NCBI GenBank assembly: GCA_032191485.1
Contig: JAVDOI010000004.1
Coordinates: 16,705,443-16,769,442, forward strand
From: Leptoclinus maculatus
Lineage: Eukaryota; Chordata; Actinopteri; Perciformes; Stichaeidae
Length of the DNA: 64,000 nt
Reading direction: 5' to 3'
Part shown: in pieces, positions 29,427 through 39,000 of the stretch
Position numbering within the stretch: position 1 is the stretch's first letter
Layout of the letters: each line of letters begins with the position of its first letter
Notes under the pieces: model-generated
What the model was told of the DNA's origin: nothing
Seen by the model: the letters and a program-made list of their open reading frames with translations, nothing else
Database searches by the model: none
Translations under genes and position numbers: made by a program

Positions 29427-30569
29427 TAGGGGTGTAACGATACGCGTATTCGTATTGAACCGTTCGGTACGAGGCTCACGGTTCGGTACGCATGACGAAC
29501 CGAACAATACGTTCATACTAGTGCATTTGGAAATGCAGAAGCTTAAATTGTGGGAAATATTATGTTTTCGGTGGAGCCACTGTTCTCAAACTGGCAACAC
29601 ACATGACGTAACGGACAGCGTGCTCTCTGACACGCCCACCACCAAAGAAACACTTCCTACTCCAGTCGGGCACTTTGCGCTGTGAGACACGCTACATGAA
29701 GCTAACGTTAGCTCGGTGCAACATGGCTAGTAATAGACCAGAAATAAAAGATCCTCCAACGGCCTACAGGTCTGGTGTTTGGAGCCACTTTGGTTTCTCT
29801 GTGAACTATGAGGGCGATGGTGAGAGAGTGGTGGATAAAAAAAACAACGCGATCAACAAGCGATCACCACGGCGGTTGGTACATTTATAGCCGCGGACAT
29901 GAGACCCGACTCTGTAGTGTAAAACGCTTTATGAACCTGCTGAATGTTATTGAGCCCGTTACACTACTCCTTCACGAGCCCATTTCAGCCAAACCGTAAT
30001 TCCCGCTTTTTACAAGAAAACAAAAGCACAAGTAGAGAATCACATGTCCGAGGCACCCGCTGCTGCTCTGACAACGGATGCCTGGACGTCGAGGGCTACA
30101 CAACGCTACCTGACTGTAACACACATTACCTCACCACTGAATGAGATGAAGAGTCATGTTCTTCAGACACAACGCTACCTGACTGTAACACACATTACCT
30201 CACCACTGAATGAGATGAAGAGCCACGTTCACTAGGTGTAGTTCCATCATTGTTCATACTACAATTATGATGGAGAAGATGTAAGTAACAATACTACATT
30301 AACGTTAAATTTTTTAAGGAGCAGTTTTTGTTTTTTATGCTTATGTGTTGCTAAGAAGACACCCCAGAAGATGGGTCACTCGGGTATAGTTCCATCATTG
30401 TTCAAAGTCAAAGAATAGCTTTATGATGTTAGTTTTAATGAATAAATATATTTTAAAATCAAGTACGTTTCTCTGGCATTTATAGTTTTCTACTGTATTG
30501 AAAACGTACCGAACCGTGGCACCACTGTACCGTACCGAACCGTGACTTTTGTGAACCGTTACACCCCTA
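29427..30569 (+). mobile_element. Decayed hAT transposon in duplicon A
   Basis: The TIRs TAGGGGTGTAAC and GTTACACCCCTA are exact inverses, flanked by the 8-bp duplication GTGGACAT (29419-29426 and 30570-30577). Duplicon B has the empty site (GGGTGGACATTGTGATTGGG near 46274). Inside are remnants of a hAT transposase: a BED-finger-like segment near 29722-29890 and ALTTDAWTSRATQRYLTVT near 30068-30124. The frames are broken. The latter block is tandemly duplicated (about 30098-30161 and 30162-30225). Confidence 0.9.
29722..30235 (+). pseudogene. hAT transposase remnant
   Basis: Short in-frame pieces only: MASNRPEIKDPPTAYRSGVW with a following W..FGF (BED zinc finger start) and, in another frame, EAPAAALTTDAWTSRATQRY. 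The catalytic and dimerisation regions are missing, so it is not functional. Confidence 0.8.
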
Positions 30570-31490
30570 GTGGACATGACGTGATTGTGCCCATGTTTCA
30601 AAGTTTTAGAAGCACTCTGTCCCTGCCTATGTGTTCCAGCAGTAAACACACGCTCGTATTTTAAGTGAACATACAAACAGAATGTGCTCTCATTACGATG
30701 TCCTGGGAGCTTCTTGTTGACAGCACACAGTCTATAGTTACATATTTATGACGTTTTATATGAAACATTAAATGCGTTGAAATCACGTCTCCGTGTAAAC
30801 CACATATCACCGACCAGCGTAATATGACTTTGGAGAAATACATTTAAAGTAACCAATATCGTGTCTCTTTCAACCTACAACTGAACAAACCATCAATATT
30901 TTAAAACAAATTGGTGTTTTGTGACACGTTGATGCTGTAACCACATTTTAGCCGGTTGAAAAGACGGTGAAAATAGGTCTTAGACGTTCAGACTGAATTT
31001 CAACCAGTTTTCAACCAGAAATCAACGTTGAAATCCGGGTTGGTGCTCACTGGGAAAATAAGAAATTAAAATAAGAGTTTTACTTAAAACACTGGAAGTC
31101 CTGCTTCTTTTTGCTTCCCTGGCCCAGAATAATATAAAGTGTAAATGTTTCCTCTGACTGACAAACATGGCCACAGTTTGATGAACAAACATCAGAAAGA
31201 AATAGTTTGCCACACCCAATTATTACCAACTGCATCTGCGATGACAGCTTTTCACTGGTTTCCACTTTCTTTTAGAATAATTTTTAAATTGTAATTAATT
31301 TCACATGTGGCTTCAATTGGAAAGGAACTTCACTTTAACTAGTTAATATTAACCATTTTACGTCCCAACCTTGTTACAGCCTCAGTCACAAAAGTCAACC
31401 AGCGTTTTATAATCTCACTAATTTATGCAAAAGTTTGGCAAGATATGAAACCCTTTAATATTATATTACTATATTAACGTTTTCAGCCTT

Positions 31491-31492
31491 AT
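31491..31492 (-). promoter_or_regulatory. Altered 5' UTR splice donor, IFI44 copy A
   Basis: On the minus strand the first exon ends GGGGAGAAG and is followed by ATAAGG. The same place in copy B (47661-47662) reads GTAAGG. This is a GT to AT change at the donor. Confidence 0.8.
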
Positions 31493-31550
31493 CTTCTCCC
31501 CAAATAGTCGAGGATGGTGAAACAGCTCTACCTTATCTGTGTAGACACGG
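31493..31550 (-). other. ifi44: Non-coding first exon of IFI44 copy A
   Basis: Inferred by homology to copy B, where the matching segment ends in a consensus donor. The 5' end is not defined; the downstream acceptor would be at 25839. Confidence 0.55.
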
Positions 31551-31568
31551 TGACACGCAGTTGTTCCA

Positions 31569-31585
31569 GAAATGAAACTGAAAGC
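31569..31585 (-). promoter_or_regulatory. ISRE-like interferon response element, IFI44 copy A
   Basis: The plus strand reads GAAATGAAACTGAAAGC. GAAACTGAAA fits the IRF/ISRE core GAAANNGAAA, preceded by a TTCCAGAA STAT-like half palindrome. It lies 15-80 bases upstream of the first exon in gene orientation. It is conserved at copy B (47739-47755). Confidence 0.75.
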
Positions 31586-31797
31586 GTCCGGACTGCAATA
31601 ATCTTGCCTTCAACTGTAGTTTGTCTCTAAATAAACTAATTTAGCCAACTGTATTCTGAACACATACTTTTAGATTAAAACAAATTCAGAGTGAATCAGT
31701 AGCCATTTTAGATGCTAATGCCATTCTACCAACCAATATTAGGCACACAGTGGGCCTCGTAGCCTACGTCGTATTGTTAACCGAAAACCTGCTGAAA

Positions 31798-31915
31798 CAG
31801 TCCTATTACACGCAGAGGGGCTGCTCCTCAGCTGGTCCGTCTGCTGTATACCAACTGTCTGACCGGCATTAATACATGTCAAGTGTTTCAAGAGCTTTTA
31901 TTGTCACTGAGTGCG
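31798..31915 (-). pseudogene. Relic of an IFI44 3' UTR behind promoter A
   Basis: Matches the IFI44 3' UTR at 21750-21880 and 35640-35770: CAGTCCTNNTACAC, then GCTCCTCAGCTGGTCCG, CATTAATACAT, and GAGCTTTTATT (poly(A) signal inverse). It lies where the 3' end of the next gene in a head-to-tail array would be. Confidence 0.7.
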
Positions 31916-31925
31916 TTTGTTAGTA

Positions 31926-32453
31926 TATTTACTCAAGTACTACTACTTTGGAAAGTACAATTTTGCAGTACTTTACTCAACTATGTCCCTTAATGCTACT
32001 TTCTACTTCAACTCCACTACATCCCAAAGGTAAATATTGTAGTTTTTACTTCACTACATTCATCAGACTGCTTTAGTTACTTTGCAGATTTAGATTAGCA
32101 ATACACATTTTAATTAACTAATAAATGATGATTTATTATTATAGATAAAGCAACCCAGCAATATATGAAGCAATCAAAATTACTTTCACCTTTTACCAGC
32201 AACATGAAAGTTATGAACACATTACTGCATCAATAATTCAAATTCAGTACTAAGATTTACTCTGAAATGTGCCACTCTGCATGAGTACTTTTACTTTTGG
32301 TCCTTTAAGTTGTTTTTTTATGCTCATATGTTATTACTTTTTCTTAAGTACAACTTTTAATGCAGGACTTTTACTTGTAACATAGTATTTCTACACTGTA
32401 GTATTGCTATTTTTACTTAAAAGTAAAATATCTGAGTACTTCTTCCACCACTG
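31926..32453. mobile_element. MITE-like repeat ending CCACCACTG
   Basis: ACTCAAGTACTACTACTTTG, AAGTAAAATATCTGAGTAC and TTCTTCCACCACTG are hallmarks of a very common fish MITE (inverse CAGTGGTGGAAGAA). A truncated piece is at 48040-48262 in duplicon B. Confidence 0.65.
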
Positions 32454-33123
32454 CTCAATGTAAATAACATGCAGAACAACAATAAACATCAGTAAATATG
32501 TCTATACAAACATCTGAGAAACTGGAAAGTTCCAACAAACATCAAATACTGTAGCAAAATTAACATATAAAACCTGTAAGTGATTTGGAAAAACAAACTG
32601 TAAATTACATGATATTAAGTAAATTACAGTATTTAATGTAAAAATGAAAGAAACACCTTTTATAAAGTAATCATTTTCTAAAAATATAATTACGATCAAT
32701 ATGAGGATCAGCTCACTGAGTTTCTGAAACAAGAAACTGGTGCTGCTGCAGGACATACTAGAGGCATGTATAGTATAGTATAGTATTTATAGTATGTAGT
32801 AGAGTATGTCAAAAAAAGTCACTAGTTTGTTGAAAAAAAACATTAAAAAAATCATAGTATAACAAGCTAACAAAAATCATTGTATGGCATGTCAAAAAAG
32901 GTCATAAAGAAGCCAAAGTATAATATGTCGAAAAAAGTCATAGTATGAACGTGTTTTCTTTACTTCATTGCAAATGATACAATTGTGATAGGGCTTAGCC
33001 CACTCAAAATGGCAGTTGAGCCATTGAACTCTGATTCCCAGGATCCTTCACAGTTCACACCTGTGAAGCCCACCCATGGGGTCAGTCTTCAACTACTATT
33101 GGTTGAGTTTGCAGCAATGGAAG
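32454..33123. other. Spacer between duplicons A and B
   Basis: No gene is seen; it includes the ATAGTATG repeat listed separately. Confidence 0.5.
32768..32945. repeat. Degenerate ATAGTATGTCAAAAAAAGTC repeat
   Basis: Irregular repeats of TAGTATG and TCAAAAAAGTCA words, a known type of low-complexity repeat in fish. Confidence 0.7.
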
Positions 33124-33500
33124 TGTAACGGGTTGTGTATGGACCCAATTGCAACACACAGGATTCCAGGAACCATTGGCGTTTAATGTAAACTCAACAG
33201 GCACAGAGTGTTACAGCAAAGTATCTGGCAGAACAGCAGAAACAGCAGGCAGAATGACTCCAAGTCAGGAACAAAAGGCTGGTGAGTTTACCGGGAGTCA
33301 GGCGAGACGGGTAGATCAGTGGCAGGAAGGGTCGACAACAGGAAATCAGTCCGGGATAAAGCACTGGAAAGTCTGGTAATGAGTTTTTGAGAGGCTTGAT
33401 TAGTGATCAGAGGCAGGTTATTGAACCGGTGAAGAGAGTTAGACTGATGAGGAAGTGGCTGACAGGTAGAGTGAGGAGGGTGTGGAGCTGAACTGTGACA
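33124..33500 (-). mobile_element. Solo LTR-like element, Gypsy type
   Basis: Runs from TGTAACGGG to CTGTGACA, with near-identical 5-base flanks GGAAG and GGAAC. Its minus strand shares CAGCTCCACACCCTCCTCAC with the solo LTR at 46464-46920. Internal genes are absent. Confidence 0.65.
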
Positions 33501-35186
33501 GGAACAGCCTTTCTGAAAGATTCCAGGTTAGCTCTGTACGCAACCCAGAGTAAACAAGTTTAGCCAGTCTGCAGCTATGACAGCGAAGTCTGCCAGCTAA
33601 CATTCCATGCAACAGAAGTAATAAAGCATGTTTGCTCCAAGTTGCTAACTCTGCATTCGAACAAAGGAGCGACTGGTTTCCTACAACCTGCAACAGGAAC
33701 ACATCACAGCAAAGACTGCATCAGAACCACAACTCTTGCCAGTCTGGCTAATCGATTAAATTAACAGCTCACAAGTAGCCCCCCACCCTTCATTGATTGG
33801 CAATGGTAACTATACACTGTACTATAGTACAGTATGTACTACACGGCTAAGCACAGCACTGCTCAACTTTTGTCATTGTACATGTATTGATTTTTGTTTA
33901 ACAAGATGATTGAATAAAATATTTAAATATTAATCGGACAAGTTTTTGATATTTATTTTAGTAAAATTAAATAATTCAGTGTGGCTTTGTGACACAAAGG
34001 CAGTAAAACTGCCTGTGCCGAAGCACAGACTATAATCCATCGGGCTTAATCATAATAATATTCTTCTGGGCGAAAGTACAAAAGTTTGCCGCGCTTCTCT
34101 TCACGCAGCGTTGCCAACACCTGCACAAAAAATACACCAAAACATGCGGCCTGATTGGGAATCGTGTGCTATCTATTTTATGGAGAGATTCGCCCAGCGG
34201 TTTTCCCAAAAATCCCCAAAAACAGAGCAAAATTTCTCCATTCACTTGAATGGGGTTTCGGCGTGAAAAGAGCTGAAAGAAACACTTAACTTTGGGCCCA
34301 TATTGACTAGCCATACATTAACGTAGAACAATGATTCAAAGTTTAAAACATCGAAAAAACGCTGCACTTTATTGAGCCAAATGCATTTTGATGGCTAGCA
34401 CAGTTTTCATTAAGTTTCAGGAACATTTTGGGTCCGTTTCAGATTTTATAATGCGTGTGTATTGCACGGAATGTTCAGCGCTAGAGTGAGGACATAACTG
34501 TCAGAGTGGAGTGGAGCAGGAAAATATTCTGTGATTTTTCCAAACAAATTGCTCCAGGTCCCACAATTTTTACTCTTTATACACCATTTTTGGCCAAAAT
34601 TATAAGAAATGTGCTGGTCGCACGCAGATGTCTATGGAATCCAATGGACTTACACATTTGGCTCAAAGAGCCGCAGAGCGACATGAACTCCAACCAACTG
34701 CTCCATTAGACTCCATGTTAAATCTGACCACTAATTTCTCAAAGAAAGCAGACGGTACCAGTTTTGTATTTTGCTCTGTAGCTCACATTTTTAACACCAC
34801 AAACATATTCCAGAACGGAATGTTCTAGTTAACAATTAATGATTTGTTATATTAATCAGGAATTCAAAAAAAGACTATTTTTAATAATCAATTAATTGTT
34901 AAGATTACTCAAAGAAAGGTAGTAGCCCTACTTTATATTGGCCTTAAACACAGCTGTTTATGTGGAGAGGAAGCTCCATGGGCTTCTGTTTTGACCATGT
35001 TTGTTTATGCTCATGCCCGTAGAACATGCAGAGGGAGAAAAAAGACGCATCCACATTGTTACTGGTTTGAACCCGACGGGCACATTTCGCACATACTCTC
35101 TTCCATATAAACGCATACACACTCCCTTTAGGTTTTTCTTTAGTTAAGTATATTGAGTTAGATTACATATTGTTTGTGTAATTTTT
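33501..35186. other. Spacer with unclassified repeats
   Basis: No coding segment was recognised. The stretch 34030-34500 (CCATTCACTTGAATGGGGTT) has the look of an interspersed repeat with imperfect self-complementarity. Confidence 0.4.
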
Positions 35187-35358
35187 ATTATCTATTAAAT
35201 AAACGCTTTTGAATATGTATGCTAGTCTGTTTAATGTTGCCCCAAGGTGAAATGAATGCAACTTAAGGTCTGTTATTCACTACAAATATTTATAGCTATT
35301 TTAATGCCTTCTAAGCCGTTGCACCTACAGCGAGAATACATGTACACGTACACACATG
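35187..35358. repeat. Left flank of duplicon B, repeated at the window end
   Basis: Nearly identical to 63828-64000, from TTATCTATTAAATAAACGC to GTACACGTACACA. Confidence 0.9.
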
Positions 35359-35765
35359 TTAAACACCAAAGACTAAACAAAAGTGGTCGATTTCAATGAC
35401 TAACAATTTCAACTGTTATCTTTTTCACTGCATTAAACAGCACCATCTGTATGCCTGGCAGTCAAAACTAGCAAGGAGTGCTAAAGCAAATACTAATGTA
35501 ACACCAAAAGTTATCCTGAGCACAGAGAATAGTTATTTTTTAACTTATTGTCACTGAGAGGACAGCTGCTAATTTATAATCCTCTCTAACTCAATTGATT
35601 TCAATGATGCAAAAGCAAGTCTGATAAGAGGTGTGATGTGTGACAGTCCTGATACACAGAGAGGGGTTGCTCCTCAGCTGGTCCGACTCCAACACTGTTT
35701 GCTGTACAATAACTCTCTGACATTAATACATTTCAGTTTTTCTGTTCATTCATGCACTTTGAGCT

Positions 35766-35771
35766 TTTATT
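35766..35771 (-). terminator. Poly(A) signal of IFI44 copy B
   Basis: AATAAA on the minus strand about 36 bases after the stop codon at 35807-35809. Confidence 0.65.
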
Positions 35772-35806
35772 GAACAACAAATGGGTCATTTTGAGGAACT
35801 TATTTA

Positions 35807-36010
35807 CTACAGTTTTCCTTCTTTGGTTTCAATGCTGCTGAGTCGGTCACTGAGCTCTTCAAAGTAACCATCAACGGAGCGAAGCATCTGGATGACAGCG
35901 GTGAGAAGTAGGATGTCACAGTTCAGGTCCAACTCAAACTCTTTGCTGTAGTTCTTCACCGGAACAACACAGGAGACCGGCACACCGAGCCGAGCGGTGA
36001 CCTCCTGCAT
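35807..36010 (-). CDS. ifi44: IFI44 copy B exon 7 (last)
   Basis: This exon has 68 codons including the stop, starts MQEVTARLGVPVSCVVPV and ends SIETKEGKL. It is three codons longer than in copy A. Confidence 0.88.
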   Translation of the reverse strand: MQEVTARLGVPVSCVVPVKNYSKEFELDLNCDILLLTAVIQMLRSVDGYFEELSDRLSSIETKEGKL

Positions 36011-39000
36011 CTGAATCACAAAAGCAACACAAAAGATGCCAATGAGGGAAGTTTTACACCACAAGACATATAATTGCATTAATTTAAGTAAAGTGTCATG
36101 TTTAGTTTTTTTCTACTACTACCACAGCAGAGAGGTTGATTGTGTTACATTTATGCGTTTCTGTAGGTTATTACCACCGATTACAATTCAGCGACAATGT
36201 TATTATTGTATATTTGAGCCGTTACTGTACACAAGACAAGAGAACTTAATAAGATAACAAGAACTTAAAAAGTTAAATGATTTTCTGATATGTTACCGTG
36301 TGGCTTACACACAGATCAAAAACATAAAACTGCAAACAAGCCTCTTCACATTTTCTTTCTTTCTCAATTTAAAACCTTTTGAGCCCTAGACGTTTTTTTG
36401 GCTTATTCTCGAAAATACTATACCCATACTCAAAGGGGCCTTACTCTCTAACTACAAGGTCTATTTGAAAATGTTCAATGGATTTATAACACTGAGGAGG
36501 GTTTGCTCATATGAATTGTGTACATATTGTGTATATGTTACTGGTTAATAGCTGATGAAGATGGAACACAGCTCCACTTTGAAAAATGTCAAATTCGTAT
36601 GGTGAAAAAGCATAAGCTAAATATTAAATGAGGCTCAGTGAAGCCTATAAACCACACACAATCATAGAAAACGACAGCATTAGTCACCCACAAAAGAATT
36701 GGAGTGAATAGAGTGAAGTAGGCCAGAGTTAGAGACATAAACGTTATGAGAGGTCACGAGATTGGCTTATTCTCGAAAATACTATACCCATACTCAAAGG
36801 GGCCTTACTCTCTAACTACAAGGTCTATTTGAAAATGTTCAATGGATTTATAACACTGAGGAGGGTTTGCTCATATGAATTGTGTACATATTGTGTATAT
36901 GTTACTGGTTAATAGCTGATGAAGATGGAACACAGCTCCACTTTGAAAAATGTCAAATTCGTATGGTGAAAAAGCATAAGCTAAATATTAAATGAGGCTC
37001 AGTGAAGCCTATAAACCACACACAATCATAGAAAACGACAGCAGTAGTCACCCACAAAAGAATTGGAGTGAATAGAGTGAAGTAGGCCAGAGTTAGAGAC
37101 ATAAACGTTATGAGAGGTCACGAGAGGTCACGAGAGGTCGCCATGTGAGAAACAGCCTCTCCAGCTGTTCCATTGTACTTTTATAAGCTAAATAACTATA
37201 TATTTAACTTCCTTTATCCTTGTACATGCACAATCTATCACATACAGCAGTTAGAAATCATTTTGGAGAGCTAGAACCGTCTCCAAAGCGTCTCGGGACC
37301 GCCGACCTACGGGAGAATTGCGCCATAGTGGTTGTGTATTGGGCCAGTGTAGAGCCCCTGATTGGTCGATTTCTTCATATGAAACGTCTATGCACGTGTC
37401 TGGATGTGGCCAATTGACTGGCGTCAACGGAATTTTCAGGAAGTCTTTAGTTTTCCGAAAAATGCCGATCTAAGCCGGCGGACCCGTGCGTAAACGCCCG
37501 AAGCTGCCTCGCTGGAATGTGGTCCCCCGAGCTCATTTGACCCCCCCCTTCCTTTTTTCACAACTTTATTAGACTGTAAACGGATGACAAAAGGCGAAAC
37601 AGGAGTCTAAAAGGAGTTTGAGGACATCGTTTTATGATTTGGCTTTCTTCGGTACCAGTCGGCACCAGTCGGTACCAGTATCCCCCCCGTCGGGGGGCTC
37701 TCAGTTTAGAAAGGTTAAAGCGGATCTCACCATTTCCTCAATGTAGCCGCTCCTATAAATGTTCCTGATGTCCTGTGAAACCAAAGGGCAGGCTTCATCC
37801 ACTTTAGTCAGCAGGACCAGCTGAGGAATACCTGGAAAGAAAAAGAAACGTGTTCAAATAGTGTATCATTTTTTACTTTGAAAAAAAAAAGAATTAAGAC
37901 ATCCTGTCTCTATCTCTAAAATGCTGTGTCTCCACTGTGACAGGTGATCTCTGGACATTAGTATCATATGTTCTATGTCCTGACATGTTTCAATGGTTTG
38001 TGAACAAACAAAATATGTGTGTAGTGTATAGCAATCTATATCTATCTCTCGCTCACCTAATCAGCTCATTCACTCTCACCTGCCCACTCTGCGGCACCTA
38101 CTATTTAAACCCCAGTCTCACACACACTCACTGCCAGATCGTTCTCCGCATTTGGCCAGACTTTCCCCGCGTTTACCCTCTGACTGTTTTCCCATTGCCG
38201 ACCCTGCCTGTTTGGACTTCTCCGCCTTGTCTCTGCCCCGGTAAACGACTCAGCCTTCTGTCCCCGACCACGAGAATAGCCTCTGCTTCCTCTGCTTTCT
38301 GTCTGCCTTCTCCCCCTGACGGCTTGGCGTTCCACCGAGTGGATTTCTCCATGTGAGCTGATCTGAGACTGTTTGCCTGTTTGTCTTCTGCCTGGAATAC
38401 AGCTTCGTTCAACTATTCCGTGTGTCCGTCGTACTGCTTCTGGGTCCTCACCACACCCGTTACAGTTCATGACTTTTCCCAGATAATATTTTTCTCAGTG
38501 AGGTCTGGGGATGCAGTAATGCCACTTAAAGGTAAAATAAAAAATGTCAATTTTACTGACCCATCAAGTTGAGTTTTCTGCGAATAGCTTCCAGTTTCTG
38601 CTCCAGTTTTGCAGGCATGATGGAGACCTTGCAGGCATCAATGACGTAGGCCACACAGTGGATTTGATCCTTCAGGCCTGGAGACTTGCGATAGCCGCTG
38701 GCCTCCGAATGCAGAGGAGCTGAGGGGTTGAACTGAGTCATACAGGTGAAAGAAAAGGACGGTTTGAGTTACAGAACAAAAGCTTATTGTGTTTATTATC
38801 CTGCTGAATTTAACAAAAAGCTGTACCTGATAGGTGTCTGGCAGATGACCTTTGAGGATGCTGATGATGTCATCGACATCAAGGCCCGCCCCCGTGCTTT
38901 CCTCCAATCCCATGGTATCACACAAGATGATTGGCAGTGGTTTTCCTCCTCGTCCAGCTTTCACTGAGTAGGTGCGAAACTGTCAGATAATACGTAATGG

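Larger units (their letters stand above)
26158..31056. mobile_element. DNA-transposon-like composite with matching TIRs in IFI44 A intron 1
   Basis: Its ends are TTCCCAGTGAGCA (26158-26170) and the exact inverse TGCTCACTGGGAA (31044-31056). Subterminal repeats with TTTCAAC/GTTGAAA and AAGACG words lie just inside both ends. The same structure fills intron 1 of copy B (41665-47224), so it predates the duplication. No clear target duplication or transposase was seen and the family was not assigned; later elements are nested inside. Confidence 0.6.
21612..32222. repeat. Duplicon A of the IFI44 tandem duplication
   Basis: Colinear with 35506-48267 through exons, introns, intron-1 repeats, promoter and flanks. 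Left homology starts near AAAAGTTATCCTGAGCACAG (21615 and 35508); right homology ends near AACATGAAAGTTAT (32211 and 48255). Differences are mostly discrete insertions, listed separately. Confidence 0.9.

Noticed and set aside
31485..31500. U12-type AT-AC intron for the AT donor of IFI44 copy A
   Set aside because: The sequence ATAAGG does not match the U12 donor ATATCC, and the acceptor ends in AG. A mutated U2 donor is simpler.
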